Shown: in pieces, positions 12,450-25,391 of the stretch
Layout of the letters: each line of letters starts with the position of its first letter
Position numbering within the stretch: position 1 is the stretch's first letter
Assembly: GCA_009739215.1 (NCBI GenBank)
Contig: VSJF01000001.1
Coordinates: 248,001 to 312,000, forward strand
Reading direction: 5' to 3'
Length of the DNA stretch: 64,000 bases
From: Floccularia luteovirens
Taxonomy: Eukaryota > Basidiomycota > Agaricomycetes > Agaricales > Squamanitaceae
The notes under the pieces: generated by a model
Told to the model about the DNA's origin: nothing
Database searches by the model: none
The model's input: the letters and a program-made list of their open reading frames with translations, nothing else
Program-made: the position numbers and the translations under genes

Positions 12450-12971
12450 GGGTGGGTTGAAGGTGTTGAAAGTGAATTTCAAACAAATGGTGAATGTGGA
12501 GAACCAGATAAAGACAACAGAGAAGTAACTACAGCAACAGTATTCAAACAGCAACTGATGACTACAATAGCTTAGGGGCTGTGTTGGTTTGCGGATGCTG
12601 AGGGGGCCACTTTACATAAATACATTCAGACCAATTATGACAAAAGACCAGGTTAATCACAACTGGGAATGTCAGGAACGCTCAGGGCAACACGAAATTG
12701 CGATGCAAGCATCAAAAAAACAATAAAATACCCGCGACGTAGTCCAAAGTTGGTTTGATACTCCCACCCACGAGTAGTGCCGAGCTGCCCGAGAATCAAA
12801 GAAAAGAATTAGAAAACTAAAAGAAAACATACGAGATTCAAATTCTTTTCTAATAGTACAACTTCACAAGTCCTTTCTGGCTGAAATTCCGAAGGCAAAG
12901 TATCACGTGATATGAAAACTTTTGAAACCTATTTTTATCAATCCCAAAAAGCACGATAGAGCGACCTCTCC
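12450..12971. promoter_or_regulatory. Divergent intergenic region, CRIB gene / UTP18
   Basis: The two genes point away from each other across 522 bp, so both promoters must lie here. The stretch holds no recognisable gene; an A-rich run is near 12713-12727. Confidence 0.4.
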
Positions 12972-15336
12972 ATGCCAAAACATCCCAGAAAACGTCAAAA
13001 GACCGCAAAACCTACCTCTCATCCACGTAGCGGAAAGCTAGAGCTACTGCTCGATGATGCATCCAAAGATGATGAAGAAAGAAGGCTGGAGAGTATGCTG
13101 TTCGGTACAGAATATGTTTCAAGAGCAGATGTAGGGAGAGAGATGATGATGGGGGATGAGGTGGACGAAGAAGGGCACGAAAATGTAATACAAGACGGCG
13201 GGAATGAAATGAAGCACCTTTTGGATACGGATGTAGGAATAATCTGGTCTCAATCCTAAAAGTCAGAATGTGTAACTGACTGCGATAATTTTATCTATGT
13301 AGTTATTCTTCGTTGATGCAGGCATAGACAACTTATCTTCACCTGATGCACAAGATGAGGATTCGGAAAGCGATAGTGAAACAAGCGAGCAAGATAGCGA
13401 AGAATCCGATTCAGAGGCAGATTCTCAATCATCGTCATCCACAACACCGTTAAAACCATCAAAACCGTCACACCCTCTCTCTCGTTCGCATAAGCCTCCA
13501 GCATGGACAGATCCTGCTGACAGTGCTGCTTCCACAAAAGTATCCCTCCTTAAAGGTCATACCCGACTACGCAAGCTCCGCGAGACCCGAGGTGAGGATC
13601 GTGTATCTACTCAAGAGTATGAGACACGTTTGCGAAGACAATTCGAACGTATCAATCCTGAACCTGAATGGGCCCGTAAAGCCAGAAAGCAACGTAAAGC
13701 AACTGGCCGTGGTGGTGATAGTGAAGATGACAGTGAAGATGACGATAATCGGGTACAGAACTTGTTCTCGTCAACTGCTGGTGTACTCTCTCGAAAAGCT
13801 GGAAAGACACCCGTCTTGCCTACAGGTACTTTGGCCATTGAACGAGTACGCGATGCAAACCAGGCCGCTCAAGACTCAAGCGGTGCAGTTCACGTAGTTG
13901 CGTTCCATCCAAGCGATAAAGTACCCGTGCTTTGTGTTGCAACTGCAGACAGACGTGTCCGCTTGTTCAATGTGAGTTGAGCAAAATTGTCTTTTTCTTT
14001 TCTTTTCTATTTACGAGTGAATACTCTGGATCGATTTTACTGACGGATTACATTTAGGTTGACGGCCACACATCGCCACTTTTGCAAACTCTTCATATTC
14101 CATCCCTGCCCCTCTTATCACAAAGCTCCATTTTATTTCATCCCCTCGGTTCTTCCATCCTCCTGACAGGACCCAGGCCTTTCTTCTATGTTTATGACCT
14201 TCAATCAGGTCACACCGCTAAACATACACGGGGATTATGGGGAACAACCTTTGCAGGAGTTAATGACCCAACATCATCTCTATCAAGTAGTGCTAAAAGG
14301 GGTCACGGCGACAAGGGACCAGAGAGGGGTAATACGGGAGCAGAGTCTCTTGGTGTGACCGCATTCAGTCCCAATTCAGGAGATATTCTTGCTGTTGCTG
14401 GTCGTGGAGGTTATGTGCACCTCGTTGATTGGAAGAGTAGCGCAGGCCAGGTTATTGGAAGTCTGAAATGTGGCGGTGGTGGTGGTGGAGTGCAGGGTTT
14501 ATGGTGGGTACCAAGTAATGGCTTCTCCGAAGACAGTGTCCTCGGAGCTGCAGGTGGTGCTACAAATTCGCAATTAGCGGTATTAAGCGGGGATGCAGAG
14601 GTTTACATCTGGGATGTTGGTCAGCGAAGATGTATACGGAAGTGGAAAGATGAGGGTGGATTTCGAGGTGCAGGGCGTGTGCTTGCAGGGACTACCAAAG
14701 GTGGCACAGGTGGCTGGTTGAGCGTTGGGTTGGTATACTCCCTTTCTTTCAAATTAAATTGGCCTGACTTCCTATACAGTTCCAACACAGGGCTTGTGAA
14801 CGTCTACGGATCCGATTCATTCTCAGTCCCTTCCTCGTCAAATGTTACACTCGATAATGTGCAACCCAAACCGCTAAAAACAATCGGGAACCTTGTCACA
14901 TCTATATCAACGATGTGCTACAATCATGACGGGCAAATTCTAGCTGTGGCAAGCAAAGAGAAGAAGGACGCCGTTCGAATGGTGAGTCCCTTTCTTTTCT
15001 TGAGAGTTCAGCCTCGGTGGCTCTGGGCACAAGTAAACCGTCCTGTCGCATTGTTCATTTCACATGCAACAACCTACCGGTAACTCTCACAACCACCTAA
15101 ATAAGATGTGCGACGCTAGTCTTGTAGCAGGGTCTGATATTCTTTTCTTTGCTTTCTGGTAGATCCATCTTCCATCCCTCACTTCATTCGCAAATTGGCC
15201 CACTTCAAGCACACCCCTTGGACACGTCACTACCATTGATTTCTCAGCACGTAGCGAGTATGTTGCCATCGGCAACACGCGAGGTCGGGTTTTGCTGTAT
15301 CATTTGAAAGATTACGGATACAATGCTATAAACTAA
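12972..15336 (+). CDS. UTP18: U3 snoRNP component Utp18 (WD40)
   Basis: Small-subunit processome protein needed for 18S pre-rRNA processing in the nucleolus. It starts MPKHPRKRQK at 12972. Exon 1 ends HLLDTD at a GTAGGA donor (13231), and the next exon begins LFFVDAGIDNL at 13303, a family junction. An acidic Ser/Asp/Glu-rich N-terminal region follows, then WD40 repeats: VHVVAFHPSDKVPVLCVAT, VYDLQSGHTAKHTRGLWG, VTAFSPNSGDILAVAGRGGY and VYIWDVGQRRCIRKWKDEGG. The C-terminal block (KPLKTIGNLVTSIS, CYNHDGQILAVAS, TTIDFSARSEYVAIGN, LLYHLKDYG) is diagnostic. At least four introns were read; stop at 15336. The last repeat depends on the intron placed near 14981-15163. It converges with the meiotic gene downstream. 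Confidence 0.92.
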
Positions 15337-15874
15337 GCGACCTTCGATGTTGCGGGATTTGCCAATTAGTAGGGAAACCAGAAGGTTAACTGAACGGCCA
15401 TGAGATGTTACCCCAAATTCGTGTAGCACCACAGCAGTGTTATTTCACATCCCTTCTGCTGTAACTAGCCTTAAAATATCATGACCTTCTGTAGTATCAT
15501 CCATTTCACTGGAGAAGAGTGGCGGAAATAAGTGACCTAATACCAGGATCTTTCCCTCAGAATGCTTGATTGAAACATGATAAATTGTGGGGGCCATTAC
15601 GCATCAACAGGAAATCAGAAAATTTGACACAGCACAGATATTAGTTGAAGTACAATGGAAAGAAAGAAGAGATTCTGCGGAACTATCCTCACAAAAGGGA
15701 GCACTCTTCCTGTTGAAGTAGCCCCACGAGAAAACATCATGGGGAAGGATGTGAAATGTACCATGGAGGAACCCTAAAAATGGTTACGGAAACATCAATG
15801 GAACCTCACGTACAAGAACAGCTGATACCGATCGAAAACGGAGGGAGCCGATATCGTCTGAGCATCAATTCCTT
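15337..15874. other. Convergent 3' intergenic region
   Basis: Tail-to-tail gap of 538 bp between UTP18 and the SPO22-like gene; expected to hold both 3' UTRs. No other feature seen. Confidence 0.4.
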
Positions 15875-18800
15875 GATGTAAAGCGAGAAAGGAGGTGCGT
15901 ATAAGTTTCTGAGATCTTATGATTAGTGTGTTAGAGAAGGGGTTAGCGAGTGAAAAACATGTGCAGATCAAAATAGCCATACCTTCTCTGCGCGCTCTTT
16001 GCCCCCTGGTACAAAGCGACAAATGATGGTTGACGCTTCAAACCAGCGTTTCGATTCGTCTAGTAAAGATGCACTATTGAGTAGGTGGGAAAAATGATCA
16101 GTAGGAAGACAGCTCTAATCGGAAAACGTTGGTTAACAAACTGTAAACATTCAATTCCAGTGTTGTATGAAGTTCCTAAAAGCCATTGTCGTTCGTCCGT
16201 GGGATAGGACTATTGACACGTAAATATAGGGAGAAGTAAGTAATCCATGCGAAATGGGGACTGATTGCAATGGAACGAAATATTCGGACCTCATCGCCGA
16301 CGTTGTGTTCTGTTATCACCACAATAGCCTGTTCCACATATCCAATTGCCTTCATTCTATCTTCAGGCGTATTACGAGCGAGAACAATAGTACAAATTGC
16401 CCGTAACCAGCGGGCAAATTTTATCACTGATATTGAATTATGATCCAGACTTGCACGCAAGATCGCCTGAAATTTTACATTTAGATGAATGTCAACTCGT
16501 CGCTTGATCGAGTGTTACCTACCTCAAGGCAGCTGTGTAAAACTGCAGTTTATGGGAAGCATGTGGGGTTACCCAGTTGAACCTGAATCGGTGCAAATGG
16601 CTTGCCGGCTCACCATCAATGGGACAATCTTTGTTCGCCCACTGAGAACATCATTGTAGTAAGTGTTTTGCAGCAGGGAAACAGAAACGGACTAGAATGT
16701 CAGCGATTGCTTCATAAGTGTTGACAGTCAATGGTCCCGAACGGAGTACCTCCTGTCTTTCCCCATCAGCACAAACTACAAGTGAATAGAATAAGGGAAT
16801 GGATAATACGCTAATAACTTCGGACAGTTGAACCCAATCTTTGATTTGAGCTAAGAATTCGGTCTCAAAAACCCGGAGAACATGAATGAAATACTGGACG
16901 CGAGTTCTGTCAGTTTCATCTTGTATCTTACTGTTTTCAGATAGATCAATAATTTTTATCTTAGAGGACTTGATTTCCGCGGCGATGACACGTATACTAT
17001 TTGCCTATACGAAAGAGTCAAATTTAGATAGTGCATGGGTTATATCAATGCAAAGTCGCACGTCTATGGATCCTGTAGATTCTATCTTCTCACGAGCCGA
17101 GAATACTTGCAGGTGAAATGGAGAGATCAATGCGTCGTATGGTGCGGAGTACAAGGATACGATATTCACCTCGGCCAGAGATTGCAGCAAATGATGCATT
17201 GATGAGATGTAAACACAATTCTGAGTCAGCATCAACTGGAGATGCTTCGCAACTGATTTTGAGCAACTGATTGAATTTCACCACAGAAAAAAGATTAATT
17301 CTATTTTCCGAACCCGTCGCAACATAATATAACACTCACATCGCTGGCGATGTCAAACAGGTCTGATATCTTATCTTCACAATGTTCCCAGTCAGAACAC
17401 CCCTGAACGGCGCAATTATAAGCAGTTCGCCATAACCAGGAGATATCTTTGAAAATCAAAGAAGTCGCTTTTTGCGCCGATGCACCTTCTGCAAGCGTTC
17501 TAGCTGCAACAACAGTTCTTACTACCCATGGAAAATACTACCGGTGGGTGCGGAAGTGGAGCTTACCCGTTCGGAAATGGTTTACCACGGTGTCAATCAG
17601 GGCAGACCTGAAGGAGGGGAGAAGTTAACCTTTTCCCGCCGATAAATAAAAAAAACAGGAACCTGTTAGCTAATGGCTCAGACATCAGCTTGATGACTAG
17701 CTTTATTATACAACGAATCAATGTCATCGCTTCGACGACAGCTTCACCACTTGTGCCGGCTTTCAGGGAATTCAGTAGTGCTTCAAGAGCTGAGAGAAGC
17801 ACAGCCTTCATCTCCGACTGGTGTGAGATCTGTGTTGCTAACAACAGCATCTTGCGGTCAAAATCCGGAGACTTCTGTATATCCTGGATCGCTCTGATAG
17901 CTGATGTAACGTTACATCAACAGATCACACCCAATATGGAATGAATCACCCAGACCTTCTTCCTCTAACCCTAGGATTCGGGTTTGATATAATTAGCCAT
18001 GAAAACTGGAACAAGCACATGTAACAGAACTGTGTCCGCAAACCTTGATGTACAGCAGTGAGAAAGATGACATAATTAGTGGTTGGTTCATTGGTGGGAC
18101 AACGGCGGATCACAGTGGATGCTCGTGCATACTCTTTCAGTTCAATATAGCACAAAGCCGCCTTCCGGTAGCACTTATAACGTATCGAAGGGCTATTCAC
18201 CCCAAATAGTTTGTGGCTACCTGTCAGAAACCAGTCCGCAGCTTCCAACCACTTCCTGTTGCGGTAATGTCGGCCCCCGTATTGCCATATAAGCTGGTTA
18301 CACCGAAAATTCACTCAGGGTAAATAGCACCACGTCAGTTCGTTAAAGGGAAAAAACGTACAGTGAGGCAAGCAGTAGTTGCAATGCTGTGGAGTTCGAC
18401 CTCGGCTTCGCAAACAGCTATTCTCGCTTAGTGCGGCTATATCTCATGGATACATCACTAGGGTGACGTACATGTGAAAGTGGCTTCAAGCGTTTTAATG
18501 GCCCGGTCGTGGTCTTCGTCTTTTGCGCAATGGAATATCAAAGACAGGAGCAGCCGGTCAACATAATCCGGACCTGGGCCGTGGCGCCGGAGCAATCTCT
18601 GCAAACAATGCTGATTGACAGCGGTAACGAGAGAGCTATGCTCCGCACGTCCACCATAAGATCAAGTATAAAAACTCCGACATCTATCGATGAACGTACT
18701 GGTTATGACAGAGTGTTCTCAAGTCCTGCAAAACACTGAATAGGGAACGTAAGTTGAAGGGCGATAGAAATAAAACCCGAAAACTAACTCAGTGATGCTG

Positions 18801-20682
18801 CTCTCCGTCACCTCCATATGATCTATAATTGACTTGAATGCTGTAAGAGATTAGTAAATAAGTACAACGGGTAGAATTATAGCAAGTGGCACAAAGAATG
18901 AAGGATACTTGTACCGCATAATCGACTGACCATCAAGGAGCGCTGGATCGCCCGCCTTTCTCCTCTTTAGAACAGCTAATCTCAGCCACCGAAGTTCTTG
19001 ATATTCGGGAGTTGCCTTCATAAGAAAAACATTACTAACTCGTTGACAGAACAAAGATCACTCGTTTACGTTATTGCTGGGAACATCAATAGTTGGAATC
19101 AACTCTTCCAAAGTGGCTTCTGCCCGATCATAGGATCCCGAGAGAAAATATGCTCTTGCTGTGAAGGTTGTGTCAGCATTGTGAATTCGCGGCTATATCC
19201 GTTCGCATCCACCAACCCATAGTTCGCAAGACTGATATCTAGAAAAAGGAGGTTTTCGTGTGGCTTAGTCTTCCAGATATGACCTCGGTTTCACGCACAC
19301 GCACCTTTAGCTCCGCAACACCGGGGGTCGCCGCGTCTTCGAGGCGATCCACCATAGCAAACGCCTTTTGCAACCATTGTATGGAATCCGTTGATCTGTT
19401 TCCATCTGGCTCCTTCAGTATTGAACTACCAATTTGATACAGTTTCAAAGCCAGATGTTGACGCTGTAATAATTCAGATGACCCTTAGGAACCTGTTTGT
19501 GACCCACAACAACTAATATATGCTTACGGTGTGAGGAGGTAGGAGGGCGAGAGGTTGATCATCATCTTGATTCCCACGTGATTTATCTCCTTTCTATTGA
19601 ATGAGGGGAGGAGGGATGCACACCTGTTATCTTTCGTGACATTAGTTCTGCCACAGTATAATTACCCTCCTTCCATGCCTATAAGGTGGACGTGATCTCA
19701 GGATCAACGTGGGAATAAAGGGAGATATCACTAACAGCTTCCATTCTGCTGGAAAGATAAACAATTGTTGCGCACAATATGGGTTGGCGGTGGGTGCCGT
19801 CCGGATCGTCCGAGCTTCTCAACTGCTCTTCATACTACTCCAAATGATAAGATTATGGAGAGTACGTGATCTTGTCAAACACATATTTACCCCAGCGGCA
19901 CTCATTAGAACACGACCCGCGATGGCATTGTTCCCAAGTTCTGATAGAGTCCCGAACGCCATAAATGAGTCAGGAAATCAATTTCAATATAGTGATAGAG
20001 CTTACCTGAAAGGGTGGTACCAGTTTTACTTGCCAATTGAAGAACATGAAGGAGACCTTGTGAAGTCAGCATATATTTCTCACAAGCGAAGGCATTGATG
20101 CACAGGAACACTAACTATCTATCCCTGGCTTCGCTTCTAGCCCTGCTTCAACCAGGCGAAACGCCGCAAGTCTAACTGGGATAATACAGAAGCGATCAGT
20201 TGCCGCAGAAAGACAGGTAGCATTCAGAAGAAAGAAAGCAAAAAAACTTACGGGCAGCAATGAGGGTGCGAGTATCATCGTCCGGGAAGGTGCGAATCAA
20301 CCCCGAGATATTCCATAGATTAACGCCTTGGAAGGTAACCCCTCAATGTTCAGAATCAGGCGAGGTAACAAGGCAACACGGCAGACCTTCCTGATCCAGC
20401 ACATCTAACAGGTGACTGATACTCTTACTGGACCTCTGGCGCTGTTCTATGAAAGACTCTGCCAAAGAAGCTACCTGATGGAGATTTTTTATCACTTCTA
20501 AACGAGACGGTTCCTTTGGATTATCGAGCAACGGCTTTGTCCTTGAAATCAACTCTGCACAAGTTTGGGTTGAGTGGCGCAGAAAGAAAACGTGTTATTT
20601 CTGATACAGCACCCATGATTGATTCGAATAAATTTTGGGGAGCCGCCACGGGCCCTTTCTTGGATGGCGACATTATTACCAT
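15875..20682 (-). CDS. SPO22: Spo22/Zip4-like meiotic TPR protein
   Basis: Homologues (yeast Zip4/Spo22, mammalian TEX11) promote synapsis and crossover formation in meiosis. The gene is a chain of many short exons. Conserved pieces in order: KNLHQVASLAESF; GVNLWNISGLIRTF after an intron near 20340; FRLVEAGLEAKPGI; KLYQIGSSILKE with SIQWLQKAF; QELRWLRLAVLKRRKAGDPALLD joined to AFKSIIDHME; PDYVDRLLLSLIFHCAKDED; QLIWQYGGRHYRNRKWLEAADWF; KCYRKAALCYIELKEYARAS; and VIKFARWLRAICTIVLARN. The last exons give SKRWFEASTIICRF and ISETYTHLLSRFTSRN, stop at 15875. The open frame containing LISRTKPLLDN has no ATG of its own. A 58-nt intron (GTGCTG..TGTGCAG) links it to MVIMSPSKKG at ATG 20682, so I chose that start. 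Exact exon limits in 16500-18000 and 19500-20100 are not resolved. Confidence 0.82.
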
Positions 20683-20953
20683 GGTAGATCTAGTGGAGAC
20701 TCTAATACTGGCATGCAACTCAGCCCCAATACTATAAGAAAAAATCCAGCCACGGAGATGGTGGGATGATGTGGTTGAAGGGTCTTTGCCCACGCGTTAC
20801 AACCGCAAGACCGTGACGAGACGCGTCAAAACACGTGATGGTTACTGGTTTGGATTGGATCGTTTCATATTTGTTTAACGAGTCTGTCGCTCTTTTGAAC
20901 TCCTGTGTTGCACAACGCACCCAGTCAGTGGTGGATATCAAATACGCAAAGTA
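20683..20953. promoter_or_regulatory. Divergent promoter with two ACGCGT boxes and a CACGTG box
   Basis: This 271-bp gap separates the SPO22-like gene (-) from the small membrane protein gene (+). ACGCGT occurs at 20792-20797 and 20821-20826, and CACGTG at 20832-20837. ACGCGT is the MluI cell-cycle box bound by MBF in yeasts; CACGTG is a bHLH site. That these sites act here is inference. Confidence 0.45.
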
Positions 20954-21569
20954 ATGGTAATGGACAGCGTCTCAGAACTGGAAACAACAACAGGTTTGCC
21001 CCCTGATGCGGTTGCTCGCGTCACCTTGGTAAGTCTTTTTTTTCTCTCCTCGGCATAAAGCATCTGTCTATCAAGATCAAAATATGACCTTTGTTGCATA
21101 GGAAGCAAGGAAAGAGGGTGTCTTTGCTGGGCTCACATCTGGATTGGCATCAGGCGAGCATCTTTCCCAATCTGATCAACAAGACATCACAATTCCCAAA
21201 CAGCCCTCTTAGGAGCACGATTCATGGGTTTCAGCAGGAACAAGACTATCTTCTGCGGCATTCGTAAGCACATCTAGTCATTCGTTCTTTTTCAAATAGG
21301 CAAACTCTGTTAGTTTGCGGGTGCTTACTCCATTTTCACAGTGAGTGGCGTTCTTTCCGGGTATCTGTTCACCCAGGTAATAATAATAAATTGAACGCAC
21401 GCTCTGATTTGGGAGCAAGGCTAAGCTGATTTATGTTACTTTACTTACTCAGGCATTCACTTCGACAGCCTATGCCCAGCTGCGAGCAGAGGAAGCACGC
21501 CTGAAATCCGGAACTAGCAGGGCCGGGAATACCCCGAACTCCGAGTTCCTGGCCGAGAAGGAAAATTGA
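20954..21569 (+). CDS. Small two-helix membrane protein, function unknown
   Basis: About 112 residues from five exons, starting MVMDSVSELETTTGLPPDAV at 20954. A GTAAGT intron follows VTL. The second intron (21154-21203) begins with GC rather than GT and joins GLTSGLAS to ALLGARFMGFSRNKTIF. A third intron (from about 21264 to 21340) joins FCGI to LSGVLSGYLFTQ. The last exon reads AFTSTAYAQLRAEEARLKSG and stops at 21569. Two hydrophobic Gly/Ala-rich segments flank a basic MGFSRNK turn, which suggests a helical hairpin in a membrane. Without the GC-AG intron the frame stops early, after PKQPS. I do not recognise the family. It shares its promoter with a meiotic gene, which says little about its role. 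Confidence 0.68.
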
Positions 21570-23239
21570 CATGGATACCTATGCCAATTGACAATACATG
21601 TACAGTTGGGGTTTCATTACAATTCAGATAGCAAATACATACACGCCACGGGACCTTTTTGCGCAGTCGCCAGGTCTGGCATGTGTATCTGTATGGTTTC
21701 CGAACCGACCGCGTCTCTTTTATTGCGGCTGGGGCCAACCCGTCCTTTATGATATTATCTCATGACGGCATTCCCTTTCGCTTCCGGTATTCTCTCTCGT
21801 TTGACCGGTTTGTGAATCAGGGTTTCACATGGGGGGTTCGATGTAAAGGGCTAGTAACTGATTGTCAATTTGACAATCGCGTGTCAATATAATCAACATC
21901 CAATTGTGCATTGTGGCCGATTCCGGTCCATGCACAACAGACACTTGACTGGGGGGTGACTGCTCCAAAACGGCAGCGGCCCAAAGGTAAAATGAAACAT
22001 CCTGAATTGTTTCTATTTCAATTTTCTTGTTCAAAGTCCTTAGGCTGATCCATCCGGGGCCACATCCGTCGGTGCATAACAAAAGATATGGCTGGAACTA
22101 TATGAAATACATTATTATCCGATATACTCCAAGTAGCCTGCCTAACAAAAAGATTATCAGGACTGGGTTGACACAAGGGGAGATATGAACTAAAAGTTCT
22201 AAAACCGTGCCGATCTCACATATGCTAAACTTGCCCCTTTTGGTGAGAATGTTAGGGAACTCTCCAGAAAATTTTGCACTAGAATAATTTCGATTCCTCC
22301 CTTCTAGGAACCACTCTCAAATCTTACGAGGTGGGGTAAGCAGATTTCGAATCATACCGCTGAGAACGCATGGGCATAGAATAGCTCTTTTGATCATTCC
22401 AATAGCTGGCTCCTGTTACTTTTACGGATAAACCCGCCAAATACTAGATTACTCTTGACCTGTTTACGCACTTTCCACGCACACTATAGCTGATTGAATT
22501 CCCCCGAGGGTGAGGGACCTTGCTTACAACTGCGATTTCCCGGGGCAGCATAGAATAAATAGCCAAGTAAAGATCAACCTGTTTTTTTTTTCCAGTAATC
22601 AATATGTTCCAACACGTCCCCAATTCTTACCCATACATACATATCGCAAAATCAGGGTGTGATCAGTATGCAGGTTTGTGGCGACGGATGTGGTTTTCAT
22701 CACAAAAATCACCGAAAACAGCCATCTTGTCATGTAGCAAACCCGAACTTCTCGCCCAGGCAAGTCCAAGTATGGCATGTTACCCCCGAATCTTAGATAT
22801 CCCGCTAGAACTTGGCACATGGTTTTCGTAACACGCTAAGCATTCAGTTTAGTGTTTGCAAAGGAATATCAATACATCTGCGTGATGGATACTATCTCGT
22901 ACTACGGTGGGATTGGTAATAATAATGTAAATTGTATGTGATGCTACTTTAAAAAAATGCTGATGCGGAATGAATGTATCAAATGCAGTGTGTGAATCAT
23001 AAAACTGTACATGGAAAAAACAACCCCAAGTCCAAGTCACAAAAAAATAAAGAGTGCGAAATAAATTCGAAAGAGTGCAATGATAAAAAGAAGCCATGTT
23101 GCAAAGAAAAAATGTGACGTGAGTAAGATTGTGCAATAAAACTGGATGCGGGAAGGAAATTTTTTCTTGTAGTGAGTTTTAGGGATGGAGATTTCGCCGT
23201 AAATAATGGATAGGGTACGTGGATATGCAAGTTAATAAG
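21570..23239. other. Convergent intergenic region
   Basis: 1.7 kb between two converging genes. No recognisable gene, tRNA or repeat. A poly-T run precedes TCCAG near 22580. The left and right ends should hold the 3' UTRs. Confidence 0.4.
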
Positions 23240-25391
23240 TTAAAAATGACTTCTAGACCAATTATGCGGGTATAATGAGGTGGATCTCTGAACAGGAGTA
23301 GGATAGAAGTGCACTCCTGGAGGGCCAGCGTTCGCAAACGGCGCCGATGGAACCGGGCTCTCTACAAACTGTTGTTGCTGATATTGATGATACTTTGTCT
23401 CCGACTGAGGGTGGAGTTGATGATGATGTTGAGGTTGCGAATTATATAGATGCGCGTGGGCCGCAACAGGCGGTCGTGCCCATACATTATCGTGGAAATG
23501 TGGAAGGGTGTGGTTCATGACATTCATATGGCTATCATGAGGGCTCACAGAAGCTGACTGAACAACAGGCATCGGTGGTAGTCGGTGCGCACCGTATTGT
23601 ACGGAACTAGATGGGGGTGGAGGCTGATGGTATCGCAGACGGGCTTTCCGAGTTCGAGATTCTTCCTCGTTGTCCATGGGGGAGCATGCCAGCGAGTAGA
23701 AGTAAAGGTTCTATGACGATCACCGAGTTAGCATTTTGTGATTTTCAAAGGGGGGAGAGGAGTACTGAAAGAATAAACACACCTGAGGAACGGCGGCCCG
23801 TCTTCCTTCGTCCAGGGAATATGCCGTGACAAGGGTTTCGGGCACTGAGATCCTGTCAGACCCTGACACCCAAGTGGGTGTTGTCCGATGATTGCTCTGT
23901 GAGGAGGTTCGTGGTGCATGCGGGGAAGCGAGTGACATCTTTGCCAACGCTTGCAAACCCTCCAGCGGAGAATATGAGCTTGAAGAATTCGGTCCGCTGA
24001 CATTTGACCCGTGCTCGGGTATATGTAACGATATGCCTACTGGACGCTTAGCTGGGAGGTTGGCGAATGTCGCAGAAGTCGGTGAAAAAGCGGTAGCTGC
24101 TGTACGCTTTGAACCTGATCTGGGTGTTGGCGAGGACTGCTCGGCAATCGCCGGCCGGACGTAGGAAGTGGACTGCGACGGGTACACATACGATACCGAC
24201 CTGTTAATGGGCGATGTCGAGCGTGCGCGGTAATTAGAACCGCGGTATTTGGAGCCATATGTGCGCGACGTGGGTCCTGTCGTGTTCGGCGGTTGAACAA
24301 CGCGCGAAGAGCGTGAGGTATTGCGCGACTTGCGGAAGTGCCTGCTGGCGCGTTCTTTCGCCATAACCAGTCCTTTCAACAAATTCAACCACGACTCATA
24401 CGTCGATTTGTCCACGTAAAGATTGAAGTCCACCCCCATCAAAAACTCCTGTTCCATACGGTTGATCTCCTTCAACTCAATTCCCGACACTTCGGACCAT
24501 GTTTTGTTGGTATAAGTATTACTATGGGATTGTTAGGGAAATAATGAGAGAAATCAAATGAACAACGCACTCGTCAAGGAATTTGTTCGCCATCATCAAT
24601 CCAGCGACAGCAATTCGAAACTCACTACCCTGTTGCACTGGTGTGAAGCGATTACGCTCTTTTAGACGATAAATATAATGGAGAGAAAGAACGATGACTG
24701 ATTGAGATACTTGAGTTGTCTCAAGTAATTTTTGCATGAACTGGACGAATGTTGGAGTAGCTACCAGTTGCAATGGAGTGGCAGAAGAGTTAACACGTCC
24801 GAAAAGTGGTGGCGAGTTATTCGGTGAAGCATACGGTTGTTCTTGCGAGGATGAAGAAAACCACAGGTAGCAAATCATCTCACATGTTTTCTCTGCGATA
24901 AAATGCGCAGAACGCGTCCGTGAACAATCCAGCCAATCGACAAGGTGCGGTGCATCTTCAGGCAATGAAGGTTTTGACTGAAAGAAATCCTCCTGTTGCA
25001 CGTCCGAGTAGTGGTCAATAATTGGAGGCAATCGTTGCTGCTGTTGTGTAGGAACATCCTCTGGTGGAGTTACTGATCGACCATGTTTTAGAAGACAAAC
25101 GCGTGAAGAGACAAAGGAAATGAACTGACAAGGCTGCACTGCCGACAACTGACGCTCCAGGTGTGCAATTGGAGGCAAAGTCATGCGACTCGTGGATTGT
25201 TGGGGTTGTGGTTGAGTTGTACGAGTCTCAAAAGTTGAAGTCATAGGAGGGGTTAATGGAGCCAATTGCTTTGAATGTCTGTATCGTGACCATGATGAGA
25301 GGAGATCTGAAGTTCTGAGAGACGGTAAAGTAGCGTTCATGGTGAATGCGGAGGGTGTTCTAGGTAGAGACGGGGGAGTATAAAAGGCCAT
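23240..25391 (-). CDS. PHO80-like (Pcl-type) cyclin
   Basis: Cyclin partner of a Pho85-family CDK, linked in fungi to phosphate and nutrient signalling, polarity and cell cycle. Three exons. Exon 1 starts MAFYTPPSLPRTPS at 25391 and, after a Pro/Ser/Gln-rich region, holds the first part of the cyclin fold (FVQFMQKLLETTQVSQSVIV, LHYIYRLKERNRF, RIAVAGLMMANKFLD). A GTGCGT donor near 24568 joins it to exon 2, NTYTNKTWSEVSGIELKEIN then MEQEFLMGVDFNLYVDKSTY, the diagnostic PHO80 cyclin block. Exon 2 continues in a Ser/Arg-rich low-complexity tail. The last exon (23710-23240) starts NLYFYSLACSPM, is His/Gln/Pro-rich, and ends WSRSHF. The tail is probably disordered and carries many possible phosphorylation sites. 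Confidence 0.9.

Noticed and set aside
20521..20552. Start of the SPO22-like gene at 20552
   Set aside because: The codon there is TTG, and a 58-nt intron connects the frame to an upstream ATG at 20682.
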